Positions 51,232-61,111 of a DNA stretch of 64,000 bases are shown here, one piece after another. Within the stretch, counting starts at the first letter, position 1; every line of letters starts with the position of its first letter. A model generated the notes under the pieces. It ran no database searches, was not told where the DNA came from, and saw nothing but the letters and a program-made list of their open reading frames with translations. Source of the stretch: CAVVDT01 sp963747005 (GTDB lineage: Bacteria > Pseudomonadota > Alphaproteobacteria > Rhizobiales > Aestuariivirgaceae); contig CAVVDT010000012.1 of assembly GCA_963747005.1 (NCBI GenBank), positions 124,001-188,000 on the forward strand. The letters run 5' to 3'. The position numbers were made by a program, and so were the translations under genes.

Positions 51232-51897
51232 GTTGTCCGCCTCAATCTGCTTTGCCGCTCCGCTGCAGCGATCCCAACCGGCTTCGTTGCCGGCTGTTAG
51301 TGGTTGTCTCTGCCGTAGGGGAAGAAGTGCGTGCGAACCTGCCCAGCGAATACTGGCACATCTGGCGCTGGCAAGCTTGCTCCGCTTCCACCACGACTAT
51401 TGATTGAGGATAGACGACGAAGCTCTTCAGTGCAACTTTATTGTGCATTATGTTTATATTTGCTACTTATACGTGCAACACCATAATGCCTTCAGGTCGC
51501 TTGCGTACTTGCCGACACTGCGTCCGCCAACGCCGGGTCGCCGCGTCCGGCAAGCAATGTCAGGCAGAATTCCGTTACGCCGTCACCAATGACGAGAGTG
51601 CGGTCGGATCATAACTGACCCGTTATACCGGATCACGGTGGTAGCGATCCTCGCTTGAAATCGCCATGCAGAACGCACCAAAACCGACCGATTCCTGCTC
51701 TTCATCATGATCGCGCCAACCATCAATCACAATCCTGAATGGTATCTCTACACGATCGCCGTCTTTGCGGGCGGTTGTAGAATTGCGGTGCGGCCCAGAA
51801 GGGGCCTTCCCGCCTCGGGGCTTGCGGGCACGGCGGCAATTCGACTATGAGGCGGGACCTGAGTTCCCGCCCGATAGATGCCGGACACCCCCCCTTC
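51232..51897. other. Gap upstream of topA with an AT-rich core
   Basis: 666 bases without a gene. Bases 51400-51490 are strikingly AT-rich (TTTATTGTGCATTATGTTTA and on) and contain an imperfect dyad TTGTGCATTATG...CATAATG-like; promoters for the small minus-strand gene and possibly topA could lie here. The last 120 bases before topA are GC-rich with GAAGGGGCCTTC dyads. The frames reading here are unbiased. No RNA or repeat is identified. Confidence 0.45.
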
Positions 51898-54468
51898 ATG
51901 AATGTCGTCGTTGTCGAATTGCCCGCCAAGGCCAAGACCATCAACAAGTATCTGGGCAAGGATTATACGGTCCTTGCCTCCTATGGCCATGTGCGCGACT
52001 TGCCGGCCAAGGACGGTTCGGTCAGGCCCGACGAGGACTTTGCCATGTCCTGGGACATGGACGCCAAGTCGGCCAAGCGGGTCGCCGCCATCGCCGAGGC
52101 GCTGAAAGCCGGCAACAAGCTCATTCTCGCCACTGACCCGGACCGCGAGGGCGAGGCGATTTCGTGGCACGTGCTGGAATTGTTGAAGAAGAAGGGCATC
52201 CTCAAGGACAAGCCGGTGGAGCGGGTGGTGTTCAATGCCATCACCCGCCGCGCCGTGCTGGACGCCATGGACCAGCCGCGCCAGATCGACGCCGCGCTAG
52301 TGGATGCCTATCTGGCGCGCCGGGCGCTCGATTATCTGGTGGGCTTCACCCTGTCGCCGGTGCTGTGGAGAAAGCTCCCCAGCGCCCGCTCGGCGGGCCG
52401 TGTCCAGTCGGTGGCGCTGCGTATCGTGTGCGACCGCGAACTGGAGATCGAGAGTTTCAGGCGCCAGGAGTTCTGGACTATCGAGGGCACCTTCGCCACG
52501 GCGAAAGATGAAGTCTTCACCGCCCGTCTCGCCGGCATCGGCGACGCCAAGCTGGGCAAGTTCGACATCGCGGACGAGGCCGCCGCGCGCGCCATCGAAG
52601 CCGCCGTCAAGGACGGTCGCTTTGCGGTCGCCAGCATCGACAGCCGCCCCACCAAGCGCCATCCGCAACCGCCTTTCACCACCTCGACCCTGCAGCAGGA
52701 AGCCTCGCGAAAGCTCGGCTTTTCCTCCCAGCGCACCATGCAGACGGCGCAGAAACTCTATGAAGGCATCGACATCGGCGGCGAGACGGCGGGCCTCATT
52801 ACCTATATGCGTACCGACGGCGTGCAGATGGCGGGCGAAGCTATCGCCGCTACCCGCAACGTCATCCAGAAGCTCTATGGCGAGCCCTATGTGCCGGGCG
52901 CCCCGCGTGCCTACCGCGCCAAGGCTCGCAATGCGCAAGAAGCGCATGAGGCCATCCGTCCCACCGAGCTTTCCCGCCTGCCCGCCGATCTGCGCCGCCA
53001 TCTCGATGCCGATCAGGCCGCCCTTTACGACCTCATCTGGAAGCGCACCGTCGCCTCGCAGATGGAAAGTGCGGAGATCGAGCGCACCACCGCGGATGTG
53101 TCCGCGCAGGGCAACGACGGCAAGACCTACACTTTCCGCGCCACCGGCTCGGTGGTGCGCTTCGAGGGCTTCCTGAAGCTCTACCAGGAAGGCCGTGACG
53201 ATGAGGAGGACGAGGAATCGAAGAAGCTTCCCGTCCTGGCGCGCGGTGACGTGGTGGGGGCGCGGTCGATTGCTGGCCAGCAGCATTTCACCGAGCCGCC
53301 GCCGCGCTATTCGGAGGCCTCGCTCATCAAGAAGCTGGAAGAACTGGGTATCGGACGGCCCTCCACCTATACCGCCATCCTGACGGTGCTGCGCGACCGC
53401 GGTTATGTGCGCATGGACAAGAAGCGCCTCATCCCCGAGGACAAGGGCCGCCTCGTCACGGCCTTTCTGGAAAGCTTCTTCAAACGCTATGTCGCCTTTG
53501 ACTTCACCGCCAACCTGGAGGACGACCTCGACAAGGTCTCGTCCGGCGAAATCGCATGGAAGGACCTGTTGGCACGGTTCTGGCGGGAATTCGCCGCAGC
53601 GGTCGACGAGATCAAGGATTTGCGCGTTGCCCAGGTTCTCGATGCGCTCAACGACCTGCTGGCGCCGCATATCTTTCCCGAGCGTGCCGACGGCGCTCCG
53701 GCGCGCCAGTGCCCGTCCTGCGGCAACGGCCAGCTTTCCCTGAAGATCGGCAAGTTCGGCGCCTTCATCGGCTGCTCCAACTACCCCGATTGCCGCTACA
53801 CGCGACAACTTGCCAACGGCGAGGACGGCGCCAGGGAGGCGGTGCCTGCTGAAGGCATCCTGCTGGGCACCGATCCGGAAACCGGCAAGCCGGTTACCCG
53901 CCATGACGGCCGCTTCGGGCCTTATGTGCAGCGCGCGCCGCTCGACGAGGGCGAAAAGCCGGCGCGGTCCTCCCTGCCCAAGGGAGTGGAGCCGGAAAGC
54001 GTCGATCTGGAATTCGCTCTCAGGCTGTTGTCGCTGCCGCGCGAGGTGGGACTGCATCCCGAAACCGGCAAGCCGATCACCGCCGGCCTCGGGCGCTACG
54101 GCCCGTTCGTGCTACACGACGGAAAGTTCGCTAATCTCGATGGTTACGAGGAAATATTCACGGTTGGAATCAACCGCGCGGTCGATCTGCTGGCGCGCCG
54201 CGCCGCCGGTCGCGGTGGCGCCGCGAAGCCCGCCGCCTTGCGCGATCTGGGCGCCCATCCGGCCGGTGGCGGCAACATCCAGGTGATGAGCGGACGTTAC
54301 GGCCCTTATGTGAAATTCGGCAAGATCAACGCCACCCTGCCCAGAGGCACGACACCCGAGGCGGTTACGCTGGATGAGGCCGTCGCACTTGTCGCCGCCA
54401 AGGAAAAGAAGCCCGCCGCGCCGAAGAAGAAGGTCGCCCGGCCCAAACGGGCAGCGACAACGAAGTGA
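51898..54468 (+). CDS. topA: DNA topoisomerase I
   Basis: Relaxes negative supercoils. 856 residues from ATG 51898 (MNVVVVELPAKAKTINKYLG). TOPRIM with DPDREGEAISWH, active-site Tyr in TAGLITYMRTDGVQM (usual form YMRTDS, here Gly), one C4 zinc finger (CPSCG...GCSNYPDC, about 610-640), three C-terminal GRxGPY(V/F) topo repeats and a Lys/Ala-rich tail that helps DNA binding. The stop overlaps the GTG of rnr (GTGA). Ser to Leu in VVES(L)PAKAKT is another small deviation. Confidence 0.96.
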   Translation: MNVVVVELPAKAKTINKYLGKDYTVLASYGHVRDLPAKDGSVRPDEDFAMSWDMDAKSAKRVAAIAEALKAGNKLILATDPDREGEAISWHVLELLKKKGILKDKPVERVVFNAITRRAVLDAMDQPRQIDAALVDAYLARRALDYLVGFTLSPVLWRKLPSARSAGRVQSVALRIVCDRELEIESFRRQEFWTIEGTFATAKDEVFTARLAGIGDAKLGKFDIADEAAARAIEAAVKDGRFAVASIDSRPTKRHPQPPFTTSTLQQEASRKLGFSSQRTMQTAQKLYEGIDIGGETAGLITYMRTDGVQMAGEAIAATRNVIQKLYGEPYVPGAPRAYRAKARNAQEAHEAIRPTELSRLPADLRRHLDADQAALYDLIWKRTVASQMESAEIERTTADVSAQGNDGKTYTFRATGSVVRFEGFLKLYQEGRDDEEDEESKKLPVLARGDVVGARSIAGQQHFTEPPPRYSEASLIKKLEELGIGRPSTYTAILTVLRDRGYVRMDKKRLIPEDKGRLVTAFLESFFKRYVAFDFTANLEDDLDKVSSGEIAWKDLLARFWREFAAAVDEIKDLRVAQVLDALNDLLAPHIFPERADGAPARQCPSCGNGQLSLKIGKFGAFIGCSNYPDCRYTRQLANGEDGAREAVPAEGILLGTDPETGKPVTRHDGRFGPYVQRAPLDEGEKPARSSLPKGVEPESVDLEFALRLLSLPREVGLHPETGKPITAGLGRYGPFVLHDGKFANLDGYEEIFTVGINRAVDLLARRAAGRGGAAKPAALRDLGAHPAGGGNIQVMSGRYGPYVKFGKINATLPRGTTPEAVTLDEAVALVAAKEKKPAAPKKKVARPKRAATTK

Positions 54469-56729
54469 GCCCGCCCCGCAAAGGCAAGGCCGGCCCGCCG
54501 GAGCTCCCGAGCGAGGACGCCATTGCCCAATTCGTCGCCGAGGCGCCCGGACGGGTGGGAAAACGCGAAATCGCCCGCGCTTTCGGCATCCGCGACAGCG
54601 GGCTCAAGATGGAATTGAAGCGCCTGTTGCGCAAGATGGCCGACGACGGGCGCCTGGAGATGCGGGCGCGGCGCGTCCATGACGCTGCCGGCCTGCCGCC
54701 GGTGGCGGTTATCGAGGTCTCGGGCATCGATGCCGACGGCGAGGTGCTGGCTCAGCCCACAAGCTGGGATACCGACAACCTGGGACCGGCGCCGCGCATC
54801 GTCATCGTTGCCGAAAAGGTCGCCCACCGCCGTGAGGACAAGCAGCCGCCCGGGATCGGCGAGCGGGTGCTGGCCCGCCTCAATCGCTTGACTGGCACCG
54901 GCTTCGACTACGAAGCCCGCATCATCCGCCGCCTCACCCGGCAATCGAACCTCATCCTCGGAGTCTTGCGCCCCGTCCCTTCCGGCGGCTTTCGCCTGCA
55001 ACCGGTCGACCGGCGGGCGCGCGGCGATTATGTGGTGCGGCCCGGCAATGCCGGCACCGCCAAGGCGGGTGAACTGGTGAGCGCGGAAGTCTCGCGCGAC
55101 CGTGGCCGCGGCCTCATCGAGGCCCGCGTCATCGAGCGCCTGGGCTCCATGGACGATGAGCGCAACATCTCGCGCATCGCCATCCACCAGCACGGCATCC
55201 CCGACCGCTTCCCCGCCGAAGTCATGTCCGAGGCCGAAGCACTCGAGCCATTCGGGCCGCGCGGCGTCACCGACCTCACCCGCCTGCCGCTCGTCACCAT
55301 CGACCCGCAAGATGCCCGCGACCACGACGATGCGGTGCACGCCATGCCCGACGACGATCCGGCCAATCCCGACGGCTTCGTGGTCACCGTCGCCATTGCC
55401 GATGTGGCGCGCTACGTGCGCCCCGGCACAGCCCTCGACCGCGAGGCACGGGCGCGCGGCAATTCGGTCTACTTCCCCGACCGGGTGGTGCCGATGCTGC
55501 CGGAAAAAATCTCCAACGATATGTGCTCGCTGCGGCAAGGCGAAATCCGCCCGGCGCTTGCTTGCCGCATGGTGTTCGACGCGAAAGGCGACAAGCGCGG
55601 ACACCGCTTCGAGCGAGTCGCCATGCGCTCGGCCGCGCGTCTCAGCTACAGCCAGGCGCAGGCCGCCATCGACGGGCACCCGGACGATGCCACCGGCCCC
55701 ATCCTCGATCGCGTGCTGAAACCCCTGTGGTCGGCGCACGACGCCTTGATGGCGGCCCGCCGTCGCCGCCAACCGCTGGAACTCGATCTGCCCGAGCGCA
55801 AGATCGTGCTGGATGCCCACGGCCTCATCGAGCGGGTCGTCACCCCGGAGCGGCTGGAAGCCCACAAGCTCATCGAAGAGATGATGATCCAGGCCAATGT
55901 GGCGGCCGCAGAGACGCTGGAGGCAAAAAGGACTCCCCTCGTCTACCGGGTCCACGAGGCACCGGCCCGCGACAAGGTGGCGGCTCTCGTCGATTTCCTG
56001 GCGACCGTCGGCATCTCGTTGCCCAAGGGCCAGGTTCTCTCGCCTGCTCATTTCAACCGCATCCTGCAACAGGTGGTCGGGCGCGACGATGAGCAACTCG
56101 TCAACGAGGTGGTGCTGCGAACGCAGGCGCAGGCCATCTACAGCCCCGACAATCGCGGCCATTTCGGCCTCAATCTCAGGCGCTACGCCCACTTCACGTC
56201 GCCCATCAGGCGCTATGCCGATCTCATTGTCCACCGCGGCCTCATCACCGCACTGGGGCTCGGCAGCGACGGCCTGTCGGAGGCCGACATCGGCAGGCTC
56301 GACGAGACCGCGGAGATCATTTCAGGCGCCGAGCGCCGCGCCATGGCGGCCGAGCGCGAGACCGTCGACCGGCTGATCGCGGCGCATCTGAAGACCTCGA
56401 CCGGCGCCCTGTTCGCTGCCCGCATCGCCGGTGTCACGACGGCGGGCCTGTTCGTGCGGCTGGCCGAGACCGGCGCCGACGGGTTCATCCCCATGCGCAC
56501 CCTGCCCGGCCGCTTTGTCCATGACGAAGTGCGCCATGCCCTCGTCGGCGCCTTGAGCGGCGAAACCTTCCAGCTTGGCGACCGGGTCGAGGTGCGCCTC
56601 GTCGAGGTCACCCCCATCGCCGGGGGCTTGCGCTTCGAGATGGTCAGCGAGGGCCGCGAGGGGGCTCAGCCGGTGCATCGCCGCTTTCATCCCAAGAAGG
56701 TCCCGGGGCGACGCAGCCGGCGGCGCTGA
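54465..56729 (+). CDS. rnr: Ribonuclease R
   Basis: 3'-5' exoribonuclease of the RNB family, 754 residues. An N-terminal winged helix (DSGLKMELKRLLRKM) is followed by cold-shock domains, the RNB catalytic domain with LVTIDPQDARDHDDAVHA (metal-binding Asp residues) and GNSVYFPDRVVPMLPEKISN, and a C-terminal S1 domain. Start GTG 54465 overlaps the topA TGA. RNase R degrades structured RNA and works in trans-translation quality control. Confidence 0.95.
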   Translation: MSPPRKGKAGPPELPSEDAIAQFVAEAPGRVGKREIARAFGIRDSGLKMELKRLLRKMADDGRLEMRARRVHDAAGLPPVAVIEVSGIDADGEVLAQPTSWDTDNLGPAPRIVIVAEKVAHRREDKQPPGIGERVLARLNRLTGTGFDYEARIIRRLTRQSNLILGVLRPVPSGGFRLQPVDRRARGDYVVRPGNAGTAKAGELVSAEVSRDRGRGLIEARVIERLGSMDDERNISRIAIHQHGIPDRFPAEVMSEAEALEPFGPRGVTDLTRLPLVTIDPQDARDHDDAVHAMPDDDPANPDGFVVTVAIADVARYVRPGTALDREARARGNSVYFPDRVVPMLPEKISNDMCSLRQGEIRPALACRMVFDAKGDKRGHRFERVAMRSAARLSYSQAQAAIDGHPDDATGPILDRVLKPLWSAHDALMAARRRRQPLELDLPERKIVLDAHGLIERVVTPERLEAHKLIEEMMIQANVAAAETLEAKRTPLVYRVHEAPARDKVAALVDFLATVGISLPKGQVLSPAHFNRILQQVVGRDDEQLVNEVVLRTQAQAIYSPDNRGHFGLNLRRYAHFTSPIRRYADLIVHRGLITALGLGSDGLSEADIGRLDETAEIISGAERRAMAAERETVDRLIAAHLKTSTGALFAARIAGVTTAGLFVRLAETGADGFIPMRTLPGRFVHDEVRHALVGALSGETFQLGDRVEVRLVEVTPIAGGLRFEMVSEGREGAQPVHRRFHPKKVPGRRSRRR

Positions 56730-56824
56730 GCGGCTGTCGTTCATAGCCTTGTCACCGAGGCTTCGCCACGCTGTCATCCGGGCTTTCTAGGAACGGCAAG
56801 AGACGTTCCAACCGGGAGATGACC

Positions 56825-58771
56825 ATGACGATGCTGCGCGCCCTGCTCTTGACAACGACCGCCCTCGCTGCCGCCTCGAGCGCCATGGCGGGCGATGCTC
56901 CGCTCAAGGTGAAGTCGGTGGAATTCACCTCCACCCCGGCGCCCGTTACCCGGCTTGAGATGTCGCAAGCCTACACCACGTCGAAGGCGATCGTGACGCT
57001 GGCCGACGGCACGGTGAAGGCATTCCCCCTCAGCTACGAGATCCTGCACCGATCGGGGGATTATGTGGCGGGCTGGTATGCCGGCCTCGTGGCCGACCGG
57101 TCGGGGACCCCGCTCCTGCAATCGGCACCCGACAAGGAGGGCAACATCGCACGCGGGCCGTTCTTTGCCCCCGGCGCCGACGGCACTTCGCTGCTGGTGG
57201 TTCCCGGCGCCAGCGTCGATGGCGTCAAGGGCAACACGCTGTTCGAAATCAACCATCTGGAATACGACGCCGCCGGCGACAATATCGATCCGACCAGGCC
57301 ACCGTTGGACCTCTATGGCGCCCTGCCCATGGCCATGAACCTCACCGTCCTCGACCAGGATACAGCCACCGGCGCCTTGAAGCCGGTGAAACTGTCGAAC
57401 GTCGATTTTTCCGCCGTCGGCGGCTTGTGGATTCCCTGCAACGGCTCGACCACGCCGTGGATGACCCATCTGGGCAGCGAGGAATACGAGCCCGACGCGC
57501 AGGTCTTCGAGACCAAGCCGCTGGAGGCCATGAACCTCTATTTCGGCACCCTCGGCAAGACGGCGGCCGAAGGCGGCGCCGATGCCTATCGTTATGGCCA
57601 TCTGGTCGAGGTGACGGTTCACCCCGACGGCTCGACCGCGGCGGTGAAGCATTATGCCATGGGCCGCCTGGCCTTCGAACTGGGCGATGTCATGGCCGAC
57701 CGCAAGACCGTCTATGTGGGCGACGACGGCACCGACGTCATCCGCGCCATGTTCGTTGCCGACAAGCCGGAGGACCTTTCGGCCGGCACGCTCTATGCCG
57801 CCAAGTGGAAGCAGACCGCCAGCGCGGGCTTTGCCGAAGCCAATCTCGAATGGATCCGCCTCGGCCATGCCAGCGATCAGGAGATCGCCGCGCTGATCGA
57901 CAAGGGCATCACCTTCAGCGACATCTGGCAGGTCGCAGCCCCCGCCGCGGTCAAGGCCGATCCGGCGGCCTATGAAGGCTTCAGGGCCACTTATGTCTAT
58001 ACCGGCACCGGTTCCAAGACCAAGCTGGAGTACTACCGGCTGAAGCCCGGCATGGAGCAGGCCGCCGCCTTCCTGGAGACCCGGCGCTATGCCGCATGGC
58101 TCGGCGCCACGACGGAGTTCACCAAGATGGAGGGGCAGGCCCACAACATCGCCGACAAGAAGCTCTACACGGTGATGAGCTACGTGCGCGACGGCATGCT
58201 GGAAGGTCACAACAAGGACCGTCCGCAGGACGATATCCGCCTTGCCGGTGACCCCAAGGACCTCAATTGCGGCGTCGTCTATCAGAGCAACCTGGCCGGC
58301 GGGCGCACCGACAGCGACGGCAATCCCATTGCCAGCGATCTGGTCGCCGTCGACATGGTGCCGCTGATCGGCGGCGCCCGCCAGCCGGAGGGTGCCCCAG
58401 CAGGTCGCTATGACAAGTGCAATACCGAGATGGTCGCCAATCCCGACAATGTCCGCTTTTCGGAAGCCATGCGGACACTGTTCATCGGCGAGGATTCCGG
58501 CAACCACCTGAACAACTTCACATGGGCGCTGAACGTCGATAGCGGCAAGCTGGCGCGGCTGTTCAGCGCGCCAGCCGGCGCCGAAAATACCGGCCTCAAC
58601 GTCTATGACGACATCAACGGCCATGCCTATATCACCGGCAACGTGCAGCACCCCGGCGCCGAGGAGGACCTGTCGAAATACCCCGACGAGATTCGGGACG
58701 GCTTGCGCCACTTCGTCGACGAACGCGGGATTGTGGGCTACTTCAGCGGCTTGCCGGCGATGACGCGTTGA
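56825..58771 (+). CDS. PhoX-family alkaline phosphatase-like exported protein
   Basis: 648 residues with an N-terminal Sec-type signal peptide (MTMLRALLLTTTALAAASSAM). The body has the DUF839/PhoX pattern: GDYVAGWYAGLVADRSGTPL, GGLWIPCNGSTTPWMTHLGSEE, GHLVEVTVHPDG, VYVGDDGTDVIRAMFVADKP and SEAMRTLFIGEDSGNH with repeats of a beta-propeller. PhoX is a calcium- and iron-dependent phosphatase usually exported by Tat, but no RR motif is seen here. The start at ATG 56825 has GGGAG 6 bases upstream. The family is clear; phosphatase activity is inferred. Confidence 0.78.
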   Translation: MTMLRALLLTTTALAAASSAMAGDAPLKVKSVEFTSTPAPVTRLEMSQAYTTSKAIVTLADGTVKAFPLSYEILHRSGDYVAGWYAGLVADRSGTPLLQSAPDKEGNIARGPFFAPGADGTSLLVVPGASVDGVKGNTLFEINHLEYDAAGDNIDPTRPPLDLYGALPMAMNLTVLDQDTATGALKPVKLSNVDFSAVGGLWIPCNGSTTPWMTHLGSEEYEPDAQVFETKPLEAMNLYFGTLGKTAAEGGADAYRYGHLVEVTVHPDGSTAAVKHYAMGRLAFELGDVMADRKTVYVGDDGTDVIRAMFVADKPEDLSAGTLYAAKWKQTASAGFAEANLEWIRLGHASDQEIAALIDKGITFSDIWQVAAPAAVKADPAAYEGFRATYVYTGTGSKTKLEYYRLKPGMEQAAAFLETRRYAAWLGATTEFTKMEGQAHNIADKKLYTVMSYVRDGMLEGHNKDRPQDDIRLAGDPKDLNCGVVYQSNLAGGRTDSDGNPIASDLVAVDMVPLIGGARQPEGAPAGRYDKCNTEMVANPDNVRFSEAMRTLFIGEDSGNHLNNFTWALNVDSGKLARLFSAPAGAENTGLNVYDDINGHAYITGNVQHPGAEEDLSKYPDEIRDGLRHFVDERGIVGYFSGLPAMTR

Positions 58772-58852
58772 GGTTCATTCGCGCCTTGCGTCATCCTGCC
58801 GCGCGACCGAGCGTGTGCTTCCCTTCAAAGCGCCGGAAATGCATGCTGGGGC

Positions 58853-59299
58853 ATGAAGGTTTATACGGACAATCCAGGCGACCTCCCACCGGCCCTCGAC
58901 AAGCCGCGGCGGCCATTGCGGCCAGCCATCTGGCGGGGCTTGCGAATGCTGTGTCCGGCCTGCGGCAAGGGCACCCTTTTCAGCCGCTACCTGAAGATCG
59001 TCGATAGCTGCCCGGTGTGCGGCGAGGAGTTGCATCACCATCGCGCCGACGATGGGCCGCCCTATTTCACCATGCTCCTGGTGGCGCACATCGTGGTGCC
59101 ATTGATGATCATCGTTGAAAAGCTGTGGCACCCGGCCCTGTGGGTGCACTTTTCCATGTGGCTGCCGCTGGTGATCGTGCTTTCCCTGATGCTGCTGCCT
59201 TTGGTCAAGGGCGGCATCGTCGGGGTGCAATGGGCACTTTGCCTGCACGGCTTCGAATTCGCCGCGCAGTGCCGGCCGGCCAATCCAGGACGGGCCTAA
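58853..59299 (+). CDS. DUF983 zinc-ribbon membrane protein
   Basis: 148 residues: an N-terminal zinc ribbon (LCPACGKGTLF... DSCPVCGEEL), the typical HHHRADDGPPYFTMLLVAHIVV and two membrane helices, the first around LLVAHIVVPLMIIVEKLW. DUF983 proteins are commonly found between rnr and a NUDIX gene in alphaproteobacteria; the role is unknown. Here the PhoX gene lies between rnr and it. Confidence 0.85.
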   Translation: MKVYTDNPGDLPPALDKPRRPLRPAIWRGLRMLCPACGKGTLFSRYLKIVDSCPVCGEELHHHRADDGPPYFTMLLVAHIVVPLMIIVEKLWHPALWVHFSMWLPLVIVLSLMLLPLVKGGIVGVQWALCLHGFEFAAQCRPANPGRA

Positions 59300-59321
59300 T
59301 TCCGTAGATGGTCCCGGCGCA

Positions 59322-59340
59322 CGACGCCAACATGGCGTCG
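59322..59340. terminator. Bidirectional hairpin between convergent genes
   Basis: CGACGCC-AACAT-GGCGTCG, 7 bp with a 5-base loop, between the DUF983 gene and the convergent coiled-coil gene. No T-run on either strand, so it may act as a weak or RNA-stabilising end rather than a canonical terminator. Confidence 0.45.
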
Positions 59341-59369
59341 CCGGCGCTGTGCAGACAATCCTTTACGGT

Positions 59370-59696
59370 TCACTTCTTCGCCAACTTCGCCGCTTGCCTG
59401 GCCGGCGGTTGCGACTGGCCCGCTTCGGCGTTCGAGACCAGTTGACGCAGTTGCTGTCCGAGGCTGGCGATTCCGTCGCCGATATCGGAAACGACGTTGT
59501 CGCGGTTATCGATCGTCGAGGCCAGTTCGTCGAGCCGGCTTTCAAGGACGTTCAGTCTGGACGTTAGGTCAACGCTGAATTGTTCCACGAAATCCATGAT
59601 CTTCTGATCGCGAATTCTGTTTTGTTCGTAAATCGGCTTCAACAGCAACTCACGCAAAACCTGCATTTCGTTCGTGGTGTTGGCTTTATCCGACAT
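59370..59696 (-). CDS. Small coiled-coil protein of unknown function
   Basis: 108 residues, largely helical with heptad-like spacing (LTSRLNVLESRLDELASTID, LGQQLRQLVSNAEAG), and a Gln/Pro/Ala/Lys tail. It probably forms oligomers. I do not recognise it, and nothing in the neighbourhood suggests a partner. Confidence 0.65.
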   Translation of the reverse strand: MSDKANTTNEMQVLRELLLKPIYEQNRIRDQKIMDFVEQFSVDLTSRLNVLESRLDELASTIDNRDNVVSDIGDGIASLGQQLRQLVSNAEAGQSQPPARQAAKLAKK

Positions 59697-59969
59697 GCTG
59701 CCGTCCTGTATTTGCGAATCCCGAGAGCGGATACCATTGGAAAACTAGTGAATTGTGGTTAAGCCGATCTTAATTCGACCTTTCAATTCGAGAAGCGCCC
59801 GAGGCGGTCACATCTGGCTGTTGGCGTTGCCGGGCGGTCTCCAGCGTTACAAGGGCCAGGAAAATCAGGGCGCCGGCGAACTGCATGAAGCAGCCTTGCA
59901 CGGGCGGCGCAGTGGCGGCTGGACTTGCCCTTGCGGACTTGGCATGCTCGCCACCCCAACCATCAGCGA

Positions 59970-60704
59970 GTGAAACCCTTGGACAGACCGAACGTGCCGT
60001 TGAATGCCGGCCACCCGCCCATGCGGCCGCGCGATGCCGCAACCCTGGTGATCGTCAGGCGCGATGGCAGCGAGCCGCGCGTGCTCATGGGCCGGCGCCA
60101 TGCCGGCCACAAGTTCATGCCGGGCAAATACGTCTTTCCAGGCGGCCGGCTGGATGCCGCCGACTGCCGCCTCAGGCCCGCCGTCGATCTCGACCCGCGG
60201 GTCGCCGAACGGCTCGTCAAGCGCATGCGGGGACGTCCCTCGCCGGCCCGCGCCCGCGGGCTTGCCATGGCGGCGGTGCGCGAGACATTCGAGGAAGTGG
60301 GACTCCTGGTGGCGCAGCCGCATGGCGGCCGGCATTCAAGCCGCAACGCGGCGTGGCAGAAGTTCCTGGCGAGCGGCCATGCACCGGACCTCTCCGGGCT
60401 ATACTATTTCGCCCGCGCCATTACCCCGCCCGGACGCCCGCGCCGCTTCGATACCCGGTTTTTCGTGCTCGATGCCGGACACGTCGCCAATCTCGACGCC
60501 CCCGTGACAACCGCTTCGGATGAAATTCTCGACATCAACTGGGTGACGTTCGCCGAGGCGCACGCTCTCGATCTGCCCAACATTACCAAGATCATCCTGC
60601 AACGCCTGGCGGCCGCGATGGTCAGCCCTGCCGGAATCGACCACACCACGCCGACGAGCTTCCAATATCTGCTCGGCAAGACCTGGCGTGAGGAAACGTT
60701 ATAG
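59970..60704 (+). CDS. NUDIX hydrolase
   Basis: 244 residues if started at GTG 59970; ATG 60021 is an alternative and neither has a good ribosome-binding site. The NUDIX helix shows as AAVRETFEEVGLLV (RExxEExG), while the glycine part FPGGRLDAAD is about 45 residues earlier, a longer insert than in MutT. C-terminal SPAGIDHTTPTSFQYLLGKT. Hydrolysis of a nucleoside diphosphate derivative or CoA is expected; the substrate is unknown. Confidence 0.82.
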   Translation: MKPLDRPNVPLNAGHPPMRPRDAATLVIVRRDGSEPRVLMGRRHAGHKFMPGKYVFPGGRLDAADCRLRPAVDLDPRVAERLVKRMRGRPSPARARGLAMAAVRETFEEVGLLVAQPHGGRHSSRNAAWQKFLASGHAPDLSGLYYFARAITPPGRPRRFDTRFFVLDAGHVANLDAPVTTASDEILDINWVTFAEAHALDLPNITKIILQRLAAAMVSPAGIDHTTPTSFQYLLGKTWREETL

Positions 60705-60826
60705 GCGCTCCGGCGTCGTCCGGCGCTATCGGTGACGCTTCAATCAAGCGCACGCGCCGCAAGCGGCCGTTATGGCAGCGTGGCTTGCATCGTCGTCATG
60801 CAAGCCACACCGTTGTCAAAGCAGTG

Positions 60827-61015
60827 TCAGCCGCACACCCGGCCTTTGCCGCCGCTCATAAAAGTGATGCCGCCGCCCGATTTGATCGGGTGGCCGGTCG
60901 AGCACATGTTCTTGGCCGGTTTCATGTGCTTCATGGCCTTGGCATCGGCAACGCTGCTCATGCCCAAGGCCGCAAGTACAGCAAGAGCAACGAGAGTCAG
61001 GTTCAGCATCCTCAT
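60827..61015 (-). CDS. Small secreted Met/His/Cys-containing protein
   Basis: 62 residues: signal peptide MRMLNLTLVALAVLAALGMS with cleavage after ADA, then a 36-residue mature peptide rich in Lys, Met and His (KAMKHMKPAKNMCSTGHPIK) with two cysteines. AAGGGGG lies upstream. Soft ligands (Met, His, Cys) hint at metal binding; this is a guess. Confidence 0.55.
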   Translation of the reverse strand: MRMLNLTLVALAVLAALGMSSVADAKAMKHMKPAKNMCSTGHPIKSGGGITFMSGGKGRVCG

Positions 61016-61111
61016 TTCCGTAGTCCCCCTTAGAGATTGAATTTCATCAACACCGTCGCTGGCTCAGGTGGTTTTTCGTCGCCTTGCCAAGCCACCGAAC
61101 TAAGCCACCAA

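Noticed and set aside
52297..54057. 586-codon frame opposite topA
   Set aside because: It is a GC-rich antisense shadow of topA; no motifs or start signals.
54306..56234. 642-codon frame opposite rnr
   Set aside because: It is an antisense shadow of rnr, which has all catalytic motifs.
56774..58711. 645-codon open frame opposite the PhoX gene
   Set aside because: It mirrors the real gene codon by codon in a GC-rich genome and has no domain; the plus-strand frame has a signal peptide, a ribosome-binding site and family motifs.
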